Notes: generated by a model from the sequence alone, not told the origin. Shown: positions 49,177-58,039, numbered from the stretch's first letter. The stretch: 64,000 nt of DNA from JBFAPK01 sp040676675 (GCF_040676675.1 NZ_JBFAPK010000001.1:434001-498000); one strand, 5' to 3'. Numbers and translations: made by a program.

Positions 49177-49767
49177 ATGGACCTCGACCTCGCCGTACCG
49201 CTCGCCGCCGCCGGCATCTGGCTGGCGGCCGGGGCCGTCGCCGAAGGGCTGCCACAACCGCGTACCGCCCCGTCGCTGCGGCGCCGGACCGGATGGCTGC
49301 TCGGCCTCACCGGGCTCGGGATCGCCGCGCTGGTGCTGCCGCGGTTCGGGGTACCGGGCCTGGCACCGGCGGACCGCGGCGGCGTCGCGACCGTCCTGCC
49401 GGTTGTCTCCGCCGCGCTGGTGCTGGCGCTGACCGTACGCCGGCTGCGGCGGCTGCGCGCCGGTGCCGCGATCCTCGCCCCGGTGCCGGCCACCCCGATG
49501 CCGCCGGCACTGCTGGCCGGCGCGGCGCACCCGATGGTCGCGGTACCGGTGCAGGTCACCGCGGTGGCGACCCTGCTCGCCGCGGCCGTCGCCGCGGACC
49601 TGGTCCCGCCGGACGCGGCGCACTCGACCGGGTTCGCCGTCACGGCCGCCGTGCTGGCGGCCATCGTCGCCGGGGTACGGCACGGCCTGCGCCACAGCCG
49701 GCTGGCCGAGTCGGCCGTGACGGTACGGCCGGGCTCAGCGCGCCCGGTGGGCGTCCTGCACGTATAG
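49177..49767 (+). CDS. Hypothetical membrane protein
   Basis: About 196 residues, no recognised family. Five hydrophobic segments: VPLAAAGIWLAAGAVAEGL, WLLGLTGLGIAALVLP, VATVLPVVSAALVLALTV, VQVTAVATLLAAAVAADLV and FAVTAAVLAAIVAGV. Charged clusters RRLRRLR and the Arg-rich C-terminus fit the positive-inside rule. ATG 49177 starts just before the first helix; 49141 is an in-frame alternative. Its 3' end overlaps the next, convergent gene by 33 nt. Confidence 0.65.
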   Translation: MDLDLAVPLAAAGIWLAAGAVAEGLPQPRTAPSLRRRTGWLLGLTGLGIAALVLPRFGVPGLAPADRGGVATVLPVVSAALVLALTVRRLRRLRAGAAILAPVPATPMPPALLAGAAHPMVAVPVQVTAVATLLAAAVAADLVPPDAAHSTGFAVTAAVLAAIVAGVRHGLRHSRLAESAVTVRPGSARPVGVLHV

Positions 49768-50148
49768 CAGTTCGAGGATCGACCGGGCCGCCTCGAACCA
49801 GCGGTCGAGCCACTCGGGCGCCGGCAGCGTGCCCTTCGGGGGCAGTTCCAGCAGCAACCCGCGCAGCAGCGGGTGGTCGGCCAGCGACTCCGGCGCCGGG
49901 TCGGACCAGTTGGACGACGGGAAGACCGGCTCGGAGAGGCCGCTCAGCTCCAGCACCGGCAGCGACGACGCCGACGCCTGCGTGTCCACGAGCTCCAGTC
50001 CGGGCGTACCGGTGTCGCGCGGGCCGAGCACGTCGGTGGACGTGTTCTCGTCGGCCAGTGGTGTGTTGCGGCGGGCACCGCGGTATTTGCCGCCGAACCG
50101 TTCCGGCTTGCCCGATCCGTTGCCCAGGTTTTCCGACTCAATCGTCAT
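49735..50148 (-). CDS. Hypothetical protein
   Basis: 137-residue soluble protein of unknown function. The N-terminal half is polar and probably disordered (MTIESENLGNGSGKPERFG). The C-terminal half is helical (LADHPLLRGLLLELPPKG, WLDRWFEAARSILELLYVQ). ATG 50148 follows GCAGGCGAGG. The gene ends in the body of the convergent membrane protein gene (33-nt overlap), so one transcript could interfere with the other. Confidence 0.6.
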   Translation of the reverse strand: MTIESENLGNGSGKPERFGGKYRGARRNTPLADENTSTDVLGPRDTGTPGLELVDTQASASSLPVLELSGLSEPVFPSSNWSDPAPESLADHPLLRGLLLELPPKGTLPAPEWLDRWFEAARSILELLYVQDAHRAR

Positions 50149-50508
50149 CCTCGCCTGCCTCGCTCCATGTGGGAACCCTTGCGACTGCGAACCCTGCGAC
50201 CGCGAAACCCTGCGACTGCGAACCCTGGACGGGTTGGCGGGCCTTCGCGCGCCGCCTGGTACAACGACGCGGACGAGAACTAGCGACGCTACCATCCGAC
50301 CATTCACGGGACGTATCCGGGAGCGTACGTAACGTTGCGAGAGGTTATTGACGCGACGACCCGGCCGACTTCTCACCGGTCGGGCCGGTCGAAGCCGCAC
50401 CGGGGTGGTCCGCGACTGCCGGGCGGACGGGAATTAGGAAAGTGCGGGCACCTGCCGGCCGCTGGCCGGCGGATGACCGCACTCGCTTGGTGATCTGGCC
50501 GTCCGACC
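50149..50508. other. Intergenic region with short tandem repeats
   Basis: 360 nt between the hypothetical gene and the DUF397 gene, both on the minus strand. It holds the tandem repeats at 50175-50225; the rest shows no ORF. GTACGTAACGTTGCG near 50325 may belong to a promoter of the 49735-50148 gene. Confidence 0.5.
50175..50225. repeat. 15-16-bp tandem repeat, three copies
   Basis: Units of the type CCCTGCGACTGCGAA occur three times with one or two changes each, followed by a partial CCCTGG. Located just upstream of the 49735-50148 gene. Confidence 0.75.
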
Positions 50509-50736
50509 TCAGTTCAGGTCGAACTCGCCGTCCTTCGCGCCGCCGACGAAGGCGTTCCATTCGCCGGGCGTGAAGATGAGCGCCGGTCCGGTCGGATTCT
50601 TCGAATCACGAACGGCGATCGCCCCGGGAACGAAGGCGACCTCGACGCAGTTGTCGCAGTTGGGCCCGCTACGCGAGCTCTTGTACCAGGCCGCCCGGGT
50701 CAGGTCGACGCGGAACCCCTTTGTCTCCAGTTCCAC
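50509..50736 (-). CDS. DUF397-domain protein
   Basis: 75 residues with the DUF397 pattern WYKSSRSGPNCDNCVEVAF, VRDSKNPTGPALIFTPGEW and F(V)GGAKDGEFDL. In streptomycetes, DUF397 proteins (for example BldB-adjacent or WhiJ-type partners) pair with the XRE/DUF5753 regulator encoded next door and act as antagonists or effectors. GTG 50736 has GAGGAG upstream and lies inside the regulator gene (37-nt overlap), so the two are translationally coupled. Confidence 0.9.
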   Translation of the reverse strand: MELETKGFRVDLTRAAWYKSSRSGPNCDNCVEVAFVPGAIAVRDSKNPTGPALIFTPGEWNAFVGGAKDGEFDLN

Positions 50737-51581
50737 ATTGGCTCCTCTGTCAGCTTCGCGATCAGAGCGACGGACTCCTCCGGGCGCATGGCCGCTGCTC
50801 GGATGTGGTCGAAGATGAATATGTACTTCTGCAGTTCTTCACTCTTTTCCAGGAAGAGCCCACCCGTGGCGTTTTCGGCATACACCACGTCCGGATCGCC
50901 CGGCTCCGGAAATTCGAGGATCGAGAACGTGCCGTCCATCCCGGCATGTGCCCCCACCTCGAACGGCAGGATCTGAATGGTCACGTTCGGCAGGTCGGCC
51001 GCCTCCACGAGCCGCGCCAACTGCGCGCGCATGACGGCGTCGCCACCCACCGGCCGACTCACTACCGCCTCATCGAGCACCACCCACAAATCGATCGGAT
51101 CGTCTTGGCTCAATAACGACTGACGACCCAACCGGACACGGACCCGCTGCTCCACCTCTTCGTCGCTGATGTCCGGCCGGGCGGCACGGATCATCGCCTT
51201 CGCGTACTCCTCCGTCTGCAACAGGCCCGGTACGACCTGCTGTTCGTACGCGCGCACCGAGCCGGCCGCCGCCTCCAGGCCGACGTACGCGCCGGTGAGC
51301 ACCGTGCTGTACGGGTGCCACCAGCCCTTCTGCCGCGCCTCGCGGGCGATCTGCACCAGCTCGTCGCTCTCGGTCCCGACCACGCCGTAGATCCGGAGCA
51401 TGTCGCGCACGTCGCGCGGCGTGGCCGAGGTGTGTCCGGTCTCGATTCGTGAAATCTTGGAGGCGGAACACTCCAGTTGCTCCGCGACCATCTCGATGGT
51501 GATACCGGCCGCCTCCCGTTGCCGGCGGAGTTCCGCACCCAGCCGGCGGCGGCGAATGGTCGGGCTCCGGCGCTCGGTCAC
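50700..51581 (-). CDS. XRE-family regulator with DUF5753 domain (WhiJ-like)
   Basis: 293-residue DNA-binding protein. Helix-turn-helix at about 10-70 (LGAELRRQREAAGITIEMVAE, SASKISRIETGHT), then DUF5753 (QQVVPGLLQTEEYAKAMIRA, RLGRQSLLSQDDPIDLWVVLDE, VTIQILPFEVGAHAGMDGTFSIL, VVYAENATGGLFLE). Such genes occur in many copies in actinomycetes and affect development and antibiotic production. GTG 51581 is the start. The partner DUF397 gene overlaps its 3' end. Confidence 0.93.
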   Translation of the reverse strand: MTERRSPTIRRRRLGAELRRQREAAGITIEMVAEQLECSASKISRIETGHTSATPRDVRDMLRIYGVVGTESDELVQIAREARQKGWWHPYSTVLTGAYVGLEAAAGSVRAYEQQVVPGLLQTEEYAKAMIRAARPDISDEEVEQRVRVRLGRQSLLSQDDPIDLWVVLDEAVVSRPVGGDAVMRAQLARLVEAADLPNVTIQILPFEVGAHAGMDGTFSILEFPEPGDPDVVYAENATGGLFLEKSEELQKYIFIFDHIRAAAMRPEESVALIAKLTEEPMWNWRQRGSAST

Positions 51582-52047
51582 CGGGTCACCTCCGGTCGAT
51601 CGCGCGTCGTGTCGGCACCCGCCGCGGGCGCGACCGTCGGAACGGCGGGTGATTGTTCGCGGCGGTCCGGTCCCGGTCAGCCGGCCGCGACGGCGAGACC
51701 GGCGTCAAGTCTGCCGCGCTGCCGAGCGGGACTTCAAGCGGCCATCGGACTCATGCAAGCAAACGTCGAGGTGCAACTTGCATTGATCATGTTCTTGATG
51801 CAGTCTGTCCCTGTGGCCGTTACGCTGCGTTCCGGTCTGGACTACGGAGGAGCACCCCTCCCGAGGTCTGGGCCGCGCCGACGGCACGCTCCATGACGTA
51901 CCCCATCGCGCTCCACCACCGGCCCAGCCCGCCGGCTGGCACCACGGGTCCGGCTCGACCAGCCGGTACCCGGACAGCACACGGACCCACCGCCTCGACC
52001 GTAAGCCCCCGCCGGACCCGCCGCCGGCCCTTCGGACAGGAGTCGAT
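51582..52047. other. Divergent intergenic region
   Basis: 466 nt upstream of both the XRE regulator and the small gene at 52048. A less GC-rich core (51760-51830) contains TGCAT and ATGCA arms 14 nt apart and TTGATC/TTGATG hexamers that may be -35 elements. A 63-codon frame from ATG 51893 overlaps the next gene's start and could be a leader peptide, but has no other support. Confidence 0.45.
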
Positions 52048-52347
52048 GTGTTGCCCCGCTCCGGTGATGTCCTGCACCTGACCAGCGCGGCGAGCGTGCA
52101 GTTCGCCAACCCGATCCTCTTCCGGGTGATCCGGGTGCACGACTGGCCCACCTACCACGGCTGGATCTGGCTCGACGGGTACGAGTTGAACGCCCAGGGC
52201 GACGCGGTCGAGCGGCGCTCGATCTTCGTACAGCTCGCCGGGCTGCGCCAGGTACGCCCCAACTTCGACGCGCGCGCGAGGGCGGCTCGACCGGCGCGTC
52301 CGGTACGCCGCCCGACCCCCGCCCAGCGACCCGTCCGGGTCGGCTGA
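52048..52347 (+). CDS. Small conserved hypothetical protein
   Basis: 99 residues. The first 72 (VLHLTSAASVQFANPILFRVI, WPTYHGWIWLDGYELNAQGDA, RRSIFVQLAGLRQV) look like a compact beta-rich fold; the tail is basic and Pro/Arg-rich (ARPARPVRRPTPAQRP). GTG 52048 has ACAGGAG 6 nt upstream. It is divergent from the DUF397/DUF5753 pair and could be its target; relatives are often found beside such pairs in actinomycetes (from memory). No known function. Confidence 0.7.
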   Translation: MLPRSGDVLHLTSAASVQFANPILFRVIRVHDWPTYHGWIWLDGYELNAQGDAVERRSIFVQLAGLRQVRPNFDARARAARPARPVRRPTPAQRPVRVG

Positions 52348-52380
52348 GCCGGCGGGGCGGTCGCAGCGCGACGGCGTCGC

Positions 52381-53091
52381 TCAGCCGAACGGCGCCGGCC
52401 AGGCGAACGGCGTCGGCGGCTGCGACGCGCTGCCGTTGTCGCCCGGCGAACCGCTCGGCTCCTCGGCGATCACCAGCGTGACGAGGTCACCCGGGCGGAG
52501 CAGGGTGCCGGCTTTCGGCTCGGTGTCGACGACCGCACCCGGTTGCTGCGGCGCGGCCCGGAACCGGAGCCGGTAGGTGAGCCCGAGCTCGTCGAGCAGT
52601 TCGCGGGCGGCGACCTCGTGCAGCCCGACCAGCGGCGGCATCGGCACGGCGGCGGCGCCCGTCGGAAGGGTGCTCGGTAGCCCGGCGCTCGGGGTCGTGC
52701 CGGCCGGCGGCTCCGGACGGGGCGCCTCGCTGCTCGGCCCGGTCGCGGTCAGGGCCGGCGCCGGCCCGGTCCGGCGCGACTCGGCGACCGCCCAGAGGGC
52801 GATGCTCAGCAGTCCGAAGAGCAGCGCCACGGTACCGACCAGGATCGGCAGCCACCAGGGCCGGTACTGCCGCTGCTCGGGGCCGGTCTCCCAGTCCGGT
52901 ACCGGTGCGGCGTAGCGGACCTCGGGCGCCTCGCGCCGGGGCACCTCCGCCCGCCCCAGCCACGTCGTCGGCCGTCCGCTCGCCGGGACGGCGCCCGGCT
53001 CGGCGACGCCGGCGGTACCGGACTCGACTCCGCCACGCTCGACCCCACCCTGCTCCGGACCGGTCTCCGGCTCCCTGCGGCTGTCGGACAT
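52381..53091 (-). CDS. Single-pass membrane protein with one PASTA domain
   Basis: 236 residues: cytoplasmic polar region, one helix about 83-103 (PILVGTVALLFGLLSIALWAV), Pro/Thr-rich spacer, one PASTA domain (MPPLVGLHEVAARELLDELGL, VVDTEPKAGTLLRPGDLVTLVI) and a short Pro-rich tail. PASTA domains bind uncrosslinked peptidoglycan in PknB-type kinases and PBPs; this protein has no catalytic domain. It lies next to a two-PASTA paralogue, both on the minus strand. ATG 53091 follows a purine-poor stretch; an in-frame start 39 nt upstream is possible. Confidence 0.78.
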   Translation of the reverse strand: MSDSRREPETGPEQGGVERGGVESGTAGVAEPGAVPASGRPTTWLGRAEVPRREAPEVRYAAPVPDWETGPEQRQYRPWWLPILVGTVALLFGLLSIALWAVAESRRTGPAPALTATGPSSEAPRPEPPAGTTPSAGLPSTLPTGAAAVPMPPLVGLHEVAARELLDELGLTYRLRFRAAPQQPGAVVDTEPKAGTLLRPGDLVTLVIAEEPSGSPGDNGSASQPPTPFAWPAPFG

Positions 53092-53275
53092 GGCACGCCC
53101 TCCCGTACCGAGGTGGACGGCGACGCCCACGTCCGTCCAACGTATCCGCCCTGCCGGTCCGCCGTGGCGGGATCAGCACGGATCGGCGTCAGATCGGTAC
53201 GTTCGGTATCCGGATGGCCGGGTGGGTCGCGTGCGGAGGGTTCCGCGCGGTGGTCGTACCGAGGTCGTGACCCGG

Positions 53276-53950
53276 TCAGGGTGTCGGCGAACCGGGCGTG
53301 CCGCAGTAGACCCTGACCTGGTCGTTCCAGCGCGCCTCGGCCTTGGCCTCCGGCTCCTGCCGGATCACCTCACCGCGCTGGCCGGTCGGGTACCTCGGTG
53401 AGAGCCCTTCGTCGTCCAGTTCGTCCTTGGCCTCGTCGCAGTCCTTTCCGACCAGGTCCGGCACGGCCACCACCGGGGCCGCGCCGACGACCCTGATCTG
53501 CACGGTGATCCCGGCGCTCACCGGCGTGTTCGGAGCGGGGTCGGTGCTGAGCACGGTGCGGTCCTGCCCCGCGACCCCGAAGACCACGTGCGTACCGAGC
53601 TTGCGGTCGCGCAACTCCTCCCGGGCGTCCTCGAAGTCCTTCCCGACCAGGTTCGGGAGCAGGAACTGACCCGACTGGAGCCTCGGCGTGGTCTTCGTCG
53701 GCGCCGGGGGCGTGGTACGGGTGCCCTTCGTCGTCGCGACGGTGGACGGCGACAGCACCGGACCGCCGGTCTCCAGCGCGTTCGGGGACGTCCCGTTCTG
53801 CGACTCCGCGATCAGCCAGCCGCCGATGGCACCGATGGTGGCGAGCAGGACCACGCCGACGAGGGCTCCCGCCACCAGCGCCGTCCGGCTCGGACCCGAC
53901 GGCGAGGTCCCCGCCGGAGGGGTCCCCCAGCCCGTGTGCTCGTCCGTCAT
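53276..53950 (-). CDS. Single-pass membrane protein with two PASTA domains
   Basis: 224 residues: short cytoplasmic start, membrane helix about 24-47 (LVAGALVGVVLLATIGAIGGW), Thr/Pro-rich spacer, then two PASTA repeats (LLPNLVGKDFEDAREELRDRK and AVPDLVGKDCDEAKDELDDEG). A Cys in each of the second repeat's ends (KDCDEA, VYCGTP) could form a disulfide, as in the third kinase-linked repeat. Same layout as the neighbour at 52381, so probably a duplication; they may be transcribed together (184-nt gap). Confidence 0.78.
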   Translation of the reverse strand: MTDEHTGWGTPPAGTSPSGPSRTALVAGALVGVVLLATIGAIGGWLIAESQNGTSPNALETGGPVLSPSTVATTKGTRTTPPAPTKTTPRLQSGQFLLPNLVGKDFEDAREELRDRKLGTHVVFGVAGQDRTVLSTDPAPNTPVSAGITVQIRVVGAAPVVAVPDLVGKDCDEAKDELDDEGLSPRYPTGQRGEVIRQEPEAKAEARWNDQVRVYCGTPGSPTP

Positions 53951-54206
53951 GCGACCACCGCCTCACTCCCGGCGACCGTACCGCCCGCCGATACATGTGA
54001 CCCGCCTCCGGCGGGTGCCGAGCGGAACGCGGACCCGGGAGCCCGGGAGGCACGCGTCCGGGCACCATCATGCGGTCCGGGTCCGACGGCCCGTCAGCCG
54101 GGCGCCCGCTTCCCGCCCAGCCGGCGGCGGCGAGGCCCGGCAGGTGCCGGTCGGGCCCGGTCGGTACGCCGCTTCTTCGCCGCTCGCCCCGCGGGCTGGC
54201 GACCGC

Positions 54207-54212
54207 TACGCT
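54207..54212 (+). promoter_or_regulatory. -10 element, leaderless membrane-protein gene
   Basis: TACGCT, 7 nt before ATG 54220. This favours 54220 over the in-frame start at 54070. Confidence 0.5.
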
Positions 54213-54219
54213 GCCCGGC

Positions 54220-55608
54220 ATGGCCGTACGAGGCTGGGGAGGATCGGTCGCGACCGCGATCGGCGTTGCCGCTGGCGCCGGTGCCGCGCAGCTCGGGCTC
54301 GGGTACGGGCTCGGCATCATCGCGTGGATGCCGTCCACCGCCGGCCGGGGCGACGTGGCCTGGGTCGCCAGCCTGGCGTGGGCCGCCTGGATCGGCGCGA
54401 CGTCGACGGTCGCCGGCGCGGTCTGCGCCCAGCGGCTGGTTCGGCCGAACGCACCGGCGCAGCCGACCGGCGGCGCGACCGTCCCGCCCGGCGCCGCCCC
54501 GCTCCTCGTCGCCAGCCTGCGCCGGCTGACCGTCGCGATCGCCGCCGCGTTCGGCGGTCTGGTCACGGTCGTGCTGGTGGCGGTACCGGCCCGGGGCGCG
54601 ATCCCCGGCCAGGCCGCCTCGCCGCAGACCATCGCCGCCGGGTACGCGGTGATCGGCGTGATCGTCGGACTGCTGGTGGCGCTCTGGGCGCTCGCCTCCC
54701 CGGCGGTGGCCCGCAACGTCGTCGCGACGGTGGGGTGGCTCTGGCTGCTCGCGGTCGCCGCCGTGATCGACGGCGTGATCTCCGGCCGGGGCGTGGCCGG
54801 TGCCCAGCTCGGGGTCTGGCAGCTCACCCCGAACGACGACCGGTTCTGGTTCCGGGACTACTTCTACTGGCCGGGCGCGGCGCTCTCGCTCGGGTCGGCC
54901 CTGGTGATCGGGGCGCTGACGGCGCGCGCGGCGGCCCGGGTACCGGCCGCCCGGGTCGGCACGGCGGTCTCCGGGGTGGCCGGTCCACTGCTGGTGGCGG
55001 TCGCCTACTTCCTGGCCGCGCCGCAGCTCGTCGGCATCCGGGCCGAGCAGATGTCGGCGCACCTGATGGCGCCCTACGCGGTCGTCGCCGGGTTGGCCGG
55101 TTCCGCGCTGGTGACCGCGCTCGCCCAGCGGGCCGAGCTGGTCGCCGCGCTCGCCCCCGCCGCCGACCCGGCCGGGACGGGCCGGTCGGACGCGCTCGCT
55201 ACCGGCGGCCCGGACGCACTCGGCACCGGCGGGTCGGTCGGCGACGCGACCCGGACCGGCGGGCCGGACGGCGACGGGCTCGGGAAGGGAGCGCCGCTGG
55301 CGCTGCCGGCCGGCCGGCCGAAGCGGGCCACGAATGCGGTACCGGCGGCGCGCCGACCGGCCGGTACCTCCGCCGACCGACCGGGGAAGGCCCCGGACGG
55401 AGGGCCCGCCGGGACGCCGGACGAGCCGGCCGGCGACGTCGCGGACCCCGGCGCGTCAGCGCCGGGCGGCCCGGACGCCAGCACCGCCAGCGGCTCCGGG
55501 GCGAACGGCGGTGAGACGAGCGGCGGCGGTGCCGCGCCGGCCGACGGCGGTGCCGCGCCGGAGCGGCCGAAGGGGCGAGTGGGCCGACTCGGCCGGCGCG
55601 GGCGCTGA
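54220..55608 (+). CDS. Hypothetical multipass membrane protein with charged C-terminal tail
   Basis: 462 residues, no recognised family. About eight helices between residues 5 and 325 (VATAIGVAAGAGAAQLGLGYG, VAWVASLAWAAWIGATSTVAG, VAIAAAFGGLVTVVLVAVPA, VIGVIVGLLVALWALASP, VGWLWLLAVAAVIDGVIS and others). The last 130 residues are Gly/Ala/Pro/Asp-rich and end in a basic stretch (RPKGRVGRLGRRGR), probably cytoplasmic. The first 50 residues of the longest frame look random, and a -10 hexamer supports ATG 54220. The neighbouring PASTA genes run the other way. Confidence 0.75.
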   Translation: MAVRGWGGSVATAIGVAAGAGAAQLGLGYGLGIIAWMPSTAGRGDVAWVASLAWAAWIGATSTVAGAVCAQRLVRPNAPAQPTGGATVPPGAAPLLVASLRRLTVAIAAAFGGLVTVVLVAVPARGAIPGQAASPQTIAAGYAVIGVIVGLLVALWALASPAVARNVVATVGWLWLLAVAAVIDGVISGRGVAGAQLGVWQLTPNDDRFWFRDYFYWPGAALSLGSALVIGALTARAAARVPAARVGTAVSGVAGPLLVAVAYFLAAPQLVGIRAEQMSAHLMAPYAVVAGLAGSALVTALAQRAELVAALAPAADPAGTGRSDALATGGPDALGTGGSVGDATRTGGPDGDGLGKGAPLALPAGRPKRATNAVPAARRPAGTSADRPGKAPDGGPAGTPDEPAGDVADPGASAPGGPDASTASGSGANGGETSGGGAAPADGGAAPERPKGRVGRLGRRGR

Positions 55609-55692
55609 CCCCGTCCCGGCGGCACGGCCCGGACGGAGGACCGCCACCCCTACGGCTCCCCGATCCGGCCCTGCCGGCCCTCGACCCCGGGT

Positions 55693-57171
55693 CTACTCGA
55701 CCGGCCAGGTGTGCACGGGCTCGTTGGTCGCCTGTAGCTCCCGGTAGCGCTGCACCATGTGGTGCAGCGCCGCACCGCGGTCCATTCCCCGGCCCCGTTC
55801 GGCGGCCCAGACCGTCTCCGTCTGCCAGACCGACCCGTTGCGTCCGGTACGACAGCGCTCCTCGATGACGCCGAGCAGCCGGTCGCGGTGCGTCGGGCTG
55901 ACCCCGAACCGGTCCAGCCCGCGCGCCGCCCGGGGCAGCAGGACGTCGAGCACGAGGTCGGTGACGCGTACCTCGCCGAGGTCGGGCCAGCTGACGGTGG
56001 CCTCGATGCCCCGGCGGGCGGCGGCGTGGAAGTTCTCCTCGGCGGCGCTGAAGCTCAGCTGGCTCCAGATCGGTCGGTCGGCCTCCGCCAGGTCCCGGGC
56101 GAGCCCGAAGTAGAAGGCCGCGTTGGCCAGCATGTCGATCACCGTTGGTCCGGCCGGCAGCACGCGGTTCTCTACCCGCAGGTGGGGACGGCCGTTCATG
56201 ATGTCGTAGACCGGCCGGTTCCACCGGTAGACGGTGCCGTTGTGCAGCCGCAGCTCGGCGAGTTGGGGTACGCCGCCGTTGTGCAGGACCTCGACCGGGT
56301 CCTCGTCCTCGCAGATCGGCAGCAGCGGCGGGAAGTACCGGACGTTCTCCTCGAAGAGGTCGAAGATCGAGGTGATCCAGCGCTCACCGAACCAGACGCG
56401 GGGGCGTACCCCCTGGGCCTTGAGCTCGTCCGGCCGCGTGTCGGTGGCCTGTTCGAAGAGGGCGACCCGGGTCTCGGCCCAGAGCTGGCGTCCGTAGAGG
56501 TACGGCGAGTTGGCGCCGAGCGCGACCTGCACGCCGGCGATGGCCTGGGAGGCGTTCCAGTAGTTGGCGAAGCTGTCCGGGGCGACCTGGAGGTGGAACT
56601 GCACGCTGGTGCAGGCGGCCTCGGGGGCGATGGAGTCGGTGTGGGTCTGCAACCGCTCGACCCCGCGGATGTCCAGCTCGATGTCCTCGCCCCGGGCCCC
56701 GACGATCTGCTCGTTGAGGACGCGGTACCGGCTGTTCGTGGAGAGGTTGTCGAGGATCAGGTGCCGGGGCGTGAGGGTCGGCAGGATCCCGATGAGGATG
56801 ATCCGCGCGTCCGACTTGGCCGCCCGGTCCTCCGCCCGGCCGAGGCTGGCCGTCAGGTCGTGCTCGTAGTCGGCGAAGCCGGTCCCCTCGATGAGTCGGG
56901 GGCGGGCGTTGAGTTCGAGGTTGAACTGACCGAGCTCGGTCTGGAACGTCGGGTCCGCGATGTCGGCGAGGACCTCGGCGTTGCGCATGGACGGTTCCGC
57001 GGCGGGGTCGATCAGGTTGAGTTCGATCTCCAGTCCGGTCATCGGCCGGTCGGCGTCGAACCCGAAGTCGTCCAGCATCAACGCGAAGACGTCCAGGCAC
57101 CTCCGCACCTTGTGCCGGTACCGCACCCGATCCTCGCGGGTGAACGCATCCCGGGAGACATCCTGGCCCAT
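55693..57171 (-). CDS. Glutamate-cysteine ligase (GCS2)-family protein
   Basis: ATP-dependent carboxylate-amine ligase family, 492 residues. Key regions: GLEIELNLIDPAAEPSMRN, FQTELGQFNLELNARPR (metal/ATP Glu residues), SVQFHLQVAPDSFANYWNAS, GANSPYLYGRQLWAETRVALFEQA and NRPVYDIMNGRPHLRVENRVLP. Homologues form gamma-glutamylcysteine or related dipeptides; actinomycetes normally use mycothiol, so the product may be for ergothioneine (EgtA-like) or unknown. No EgtB-D genes lie nearby. ATG 57171 is chosen because GGAGG lies just upstream. Confidence 0.85.
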   Translation of the reverse strand: MGQDVSRDAFTREDRVRYRHKVRRCLDVFALMLDDFGFDADRPMTGLEIELNLIDPAAEPSMRNAEVLADIADPTFQTELGQFNLELNARPRLIEGTGFADYEHDLTASLGRAEDRAAKSDARIILIGILPTLTPRHLILDNLSTNSRYRVLNEQIVGARGEDIELDIRGVERLQTHTDSIAPEAACTSVQFHLQVAPDSFANYWNASQAIAGVQVALGANSPYLYGRQLWAETRVALFEQATDTRPDELKAQGVRPRVWFGERWITSIFDLFEENVRYFPPLLPICEDEDPVEVLHNGGVPQLAELRLHNGTVYRWNRPVYDIMNGRPHLRVENRVLPAGPTVIDMLANAAFYFGLARDLAEADRPIWSQLSFSAAEENFHAAARRGIEATVSWPDLGEVRVTDLVLDVLLPRAARGLDRFGVSPTHRDRLLGVIEERCRTGRNGSVWQTETVWAAERGRGMDRGAALHHMVQRYRELQATNEPVHTWPVE

Positions 57172-57399
57172 GTGATCCTCCGGGCATAGCCGCTTACGGG
57201 CACAGCCGGACTCCCCAGGCATCCAACTGCGCGTGGAACTTCCACGGTAGGAGCGCCGACCACGCGCCGACCAGGGACGAATAGACCCCTGCCACGCCCT
57301 GGATGGGCAGAGATCAGCTCTCGGTCCACCATTTCACACTCCGGTCACGGCCCGGCGACGGGGCCCTCACCGAGTGACACCGGACGCTAACGCACACGA

Positions 57400-57436
57400 A
57401 ACACCCCGGCGACCGGGCTGGGGTCGTCGGGGTGTT
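57400..57436 (-). terminator. Terminator after the YceI gene
   Basis: A 15-bp stem with one G-T pair (57400-57414 with 57422-57436) and a 7-nt loop, 22 nt beyond the YceI stop on the minus strand. The remaining spacer to 57171 holds nothing else clear. Confidence 0.8.
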
Positions 57437-57457
57437 CGCGGGTCGCGTCCGGAGGCG

Positions 57458-58039
57458 TCAGGCCTGGCGTACGGCCTCGCCCTCGATCTCGATCTTCACC
57501 TTCTTGCCGACCAGCACGCCGCCGCTCTCCAGCGCCACGTTCCAGGTCAGGCCGAACTCCTCGCGCTCGATCTCCGTGCTGGCCGAGAAACCGAAGATGT
57601 CCTGGCCGTACGGGCTGCGCCCGACGCCCTCGAACTCGACCTCCAGCTCGACCGGCCGGGTGACGTCGCGGATGGTGAGCTCACCGACGAGGACGAACTC
57701 GTTGCCGCTGTGGGACTTCACGCCGGTGCTGCGGAACTCCAGCGTCGGGAACTTCTCCGCGTCGAGGAAGTCACCGCTGCGCAGGTGGTTGTCGCGGTCC
57801 GCCTGGCCGGTGTTGATGCTGGCGGCCTGGATGGTGGCGGTGACCGAGGACTGCAACGGGTCCTCGCCGACCGTGATGGTCGCCGTCGCCTCGGCGAACT
57901 CGCCGCGCACCTTGGAGACCATCATGTGGCGGGCGACGAAGCCGACCCGCTTGTGGTTCTGGTCCAGCTCGTAGGTGCCGGCCGTCGGGATCGTCAGGCC
58001 GCTCCACGTACGGGTGTTCTCGGCGGTGCTGCTGGTCAT
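57458..58039 (-). CDS. YceI-family lipid-binding-like protein
   Basis: 193-residue lipocalin-like beta-barrel of the YceI family, which binds polyisoprenoids or other amphiphiles. Family blocks: GTYELDQNHKRVGFVARHM, VRGEFAEATATITVGEDPLQ, DNHLRSGDFLDAEKFPTLEF, GELTIRDVTRPVELEVEFEG, and SASTEIEREEFGLTWNVAL. There is no signal peptide, so this is a cytoplasmic type, common in actinomycetes. It is divergent from a MarR regulator and probably its target. AGG precedes ATG 58039. Confidence 0.92.
   Translation of the reverse strand: MTSSTAENTRTWSGLTIPTAGTYELDQNHKRVGFVARHMMVSKVRGEFAEATATITVGEDPLQSSVTATIQAASINTGQADRDNHLRSGDFLDAEKFPTLEFRSTGVKSHSGNEFVLVGELTIRDVTRPVELEVEFEGVGRSPYGQDIFGFSASTEIEREEFGLTWNVALESGGVLVGKKVKIEIEGEAVRQA

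Noticed and set aside
51893..52081. 63-codon gene upstream of the small protein at 52048
   Set aside because: No ribosome-binding site, Pro/Thr/Arg-rich product, and overlap with the better supported gene.
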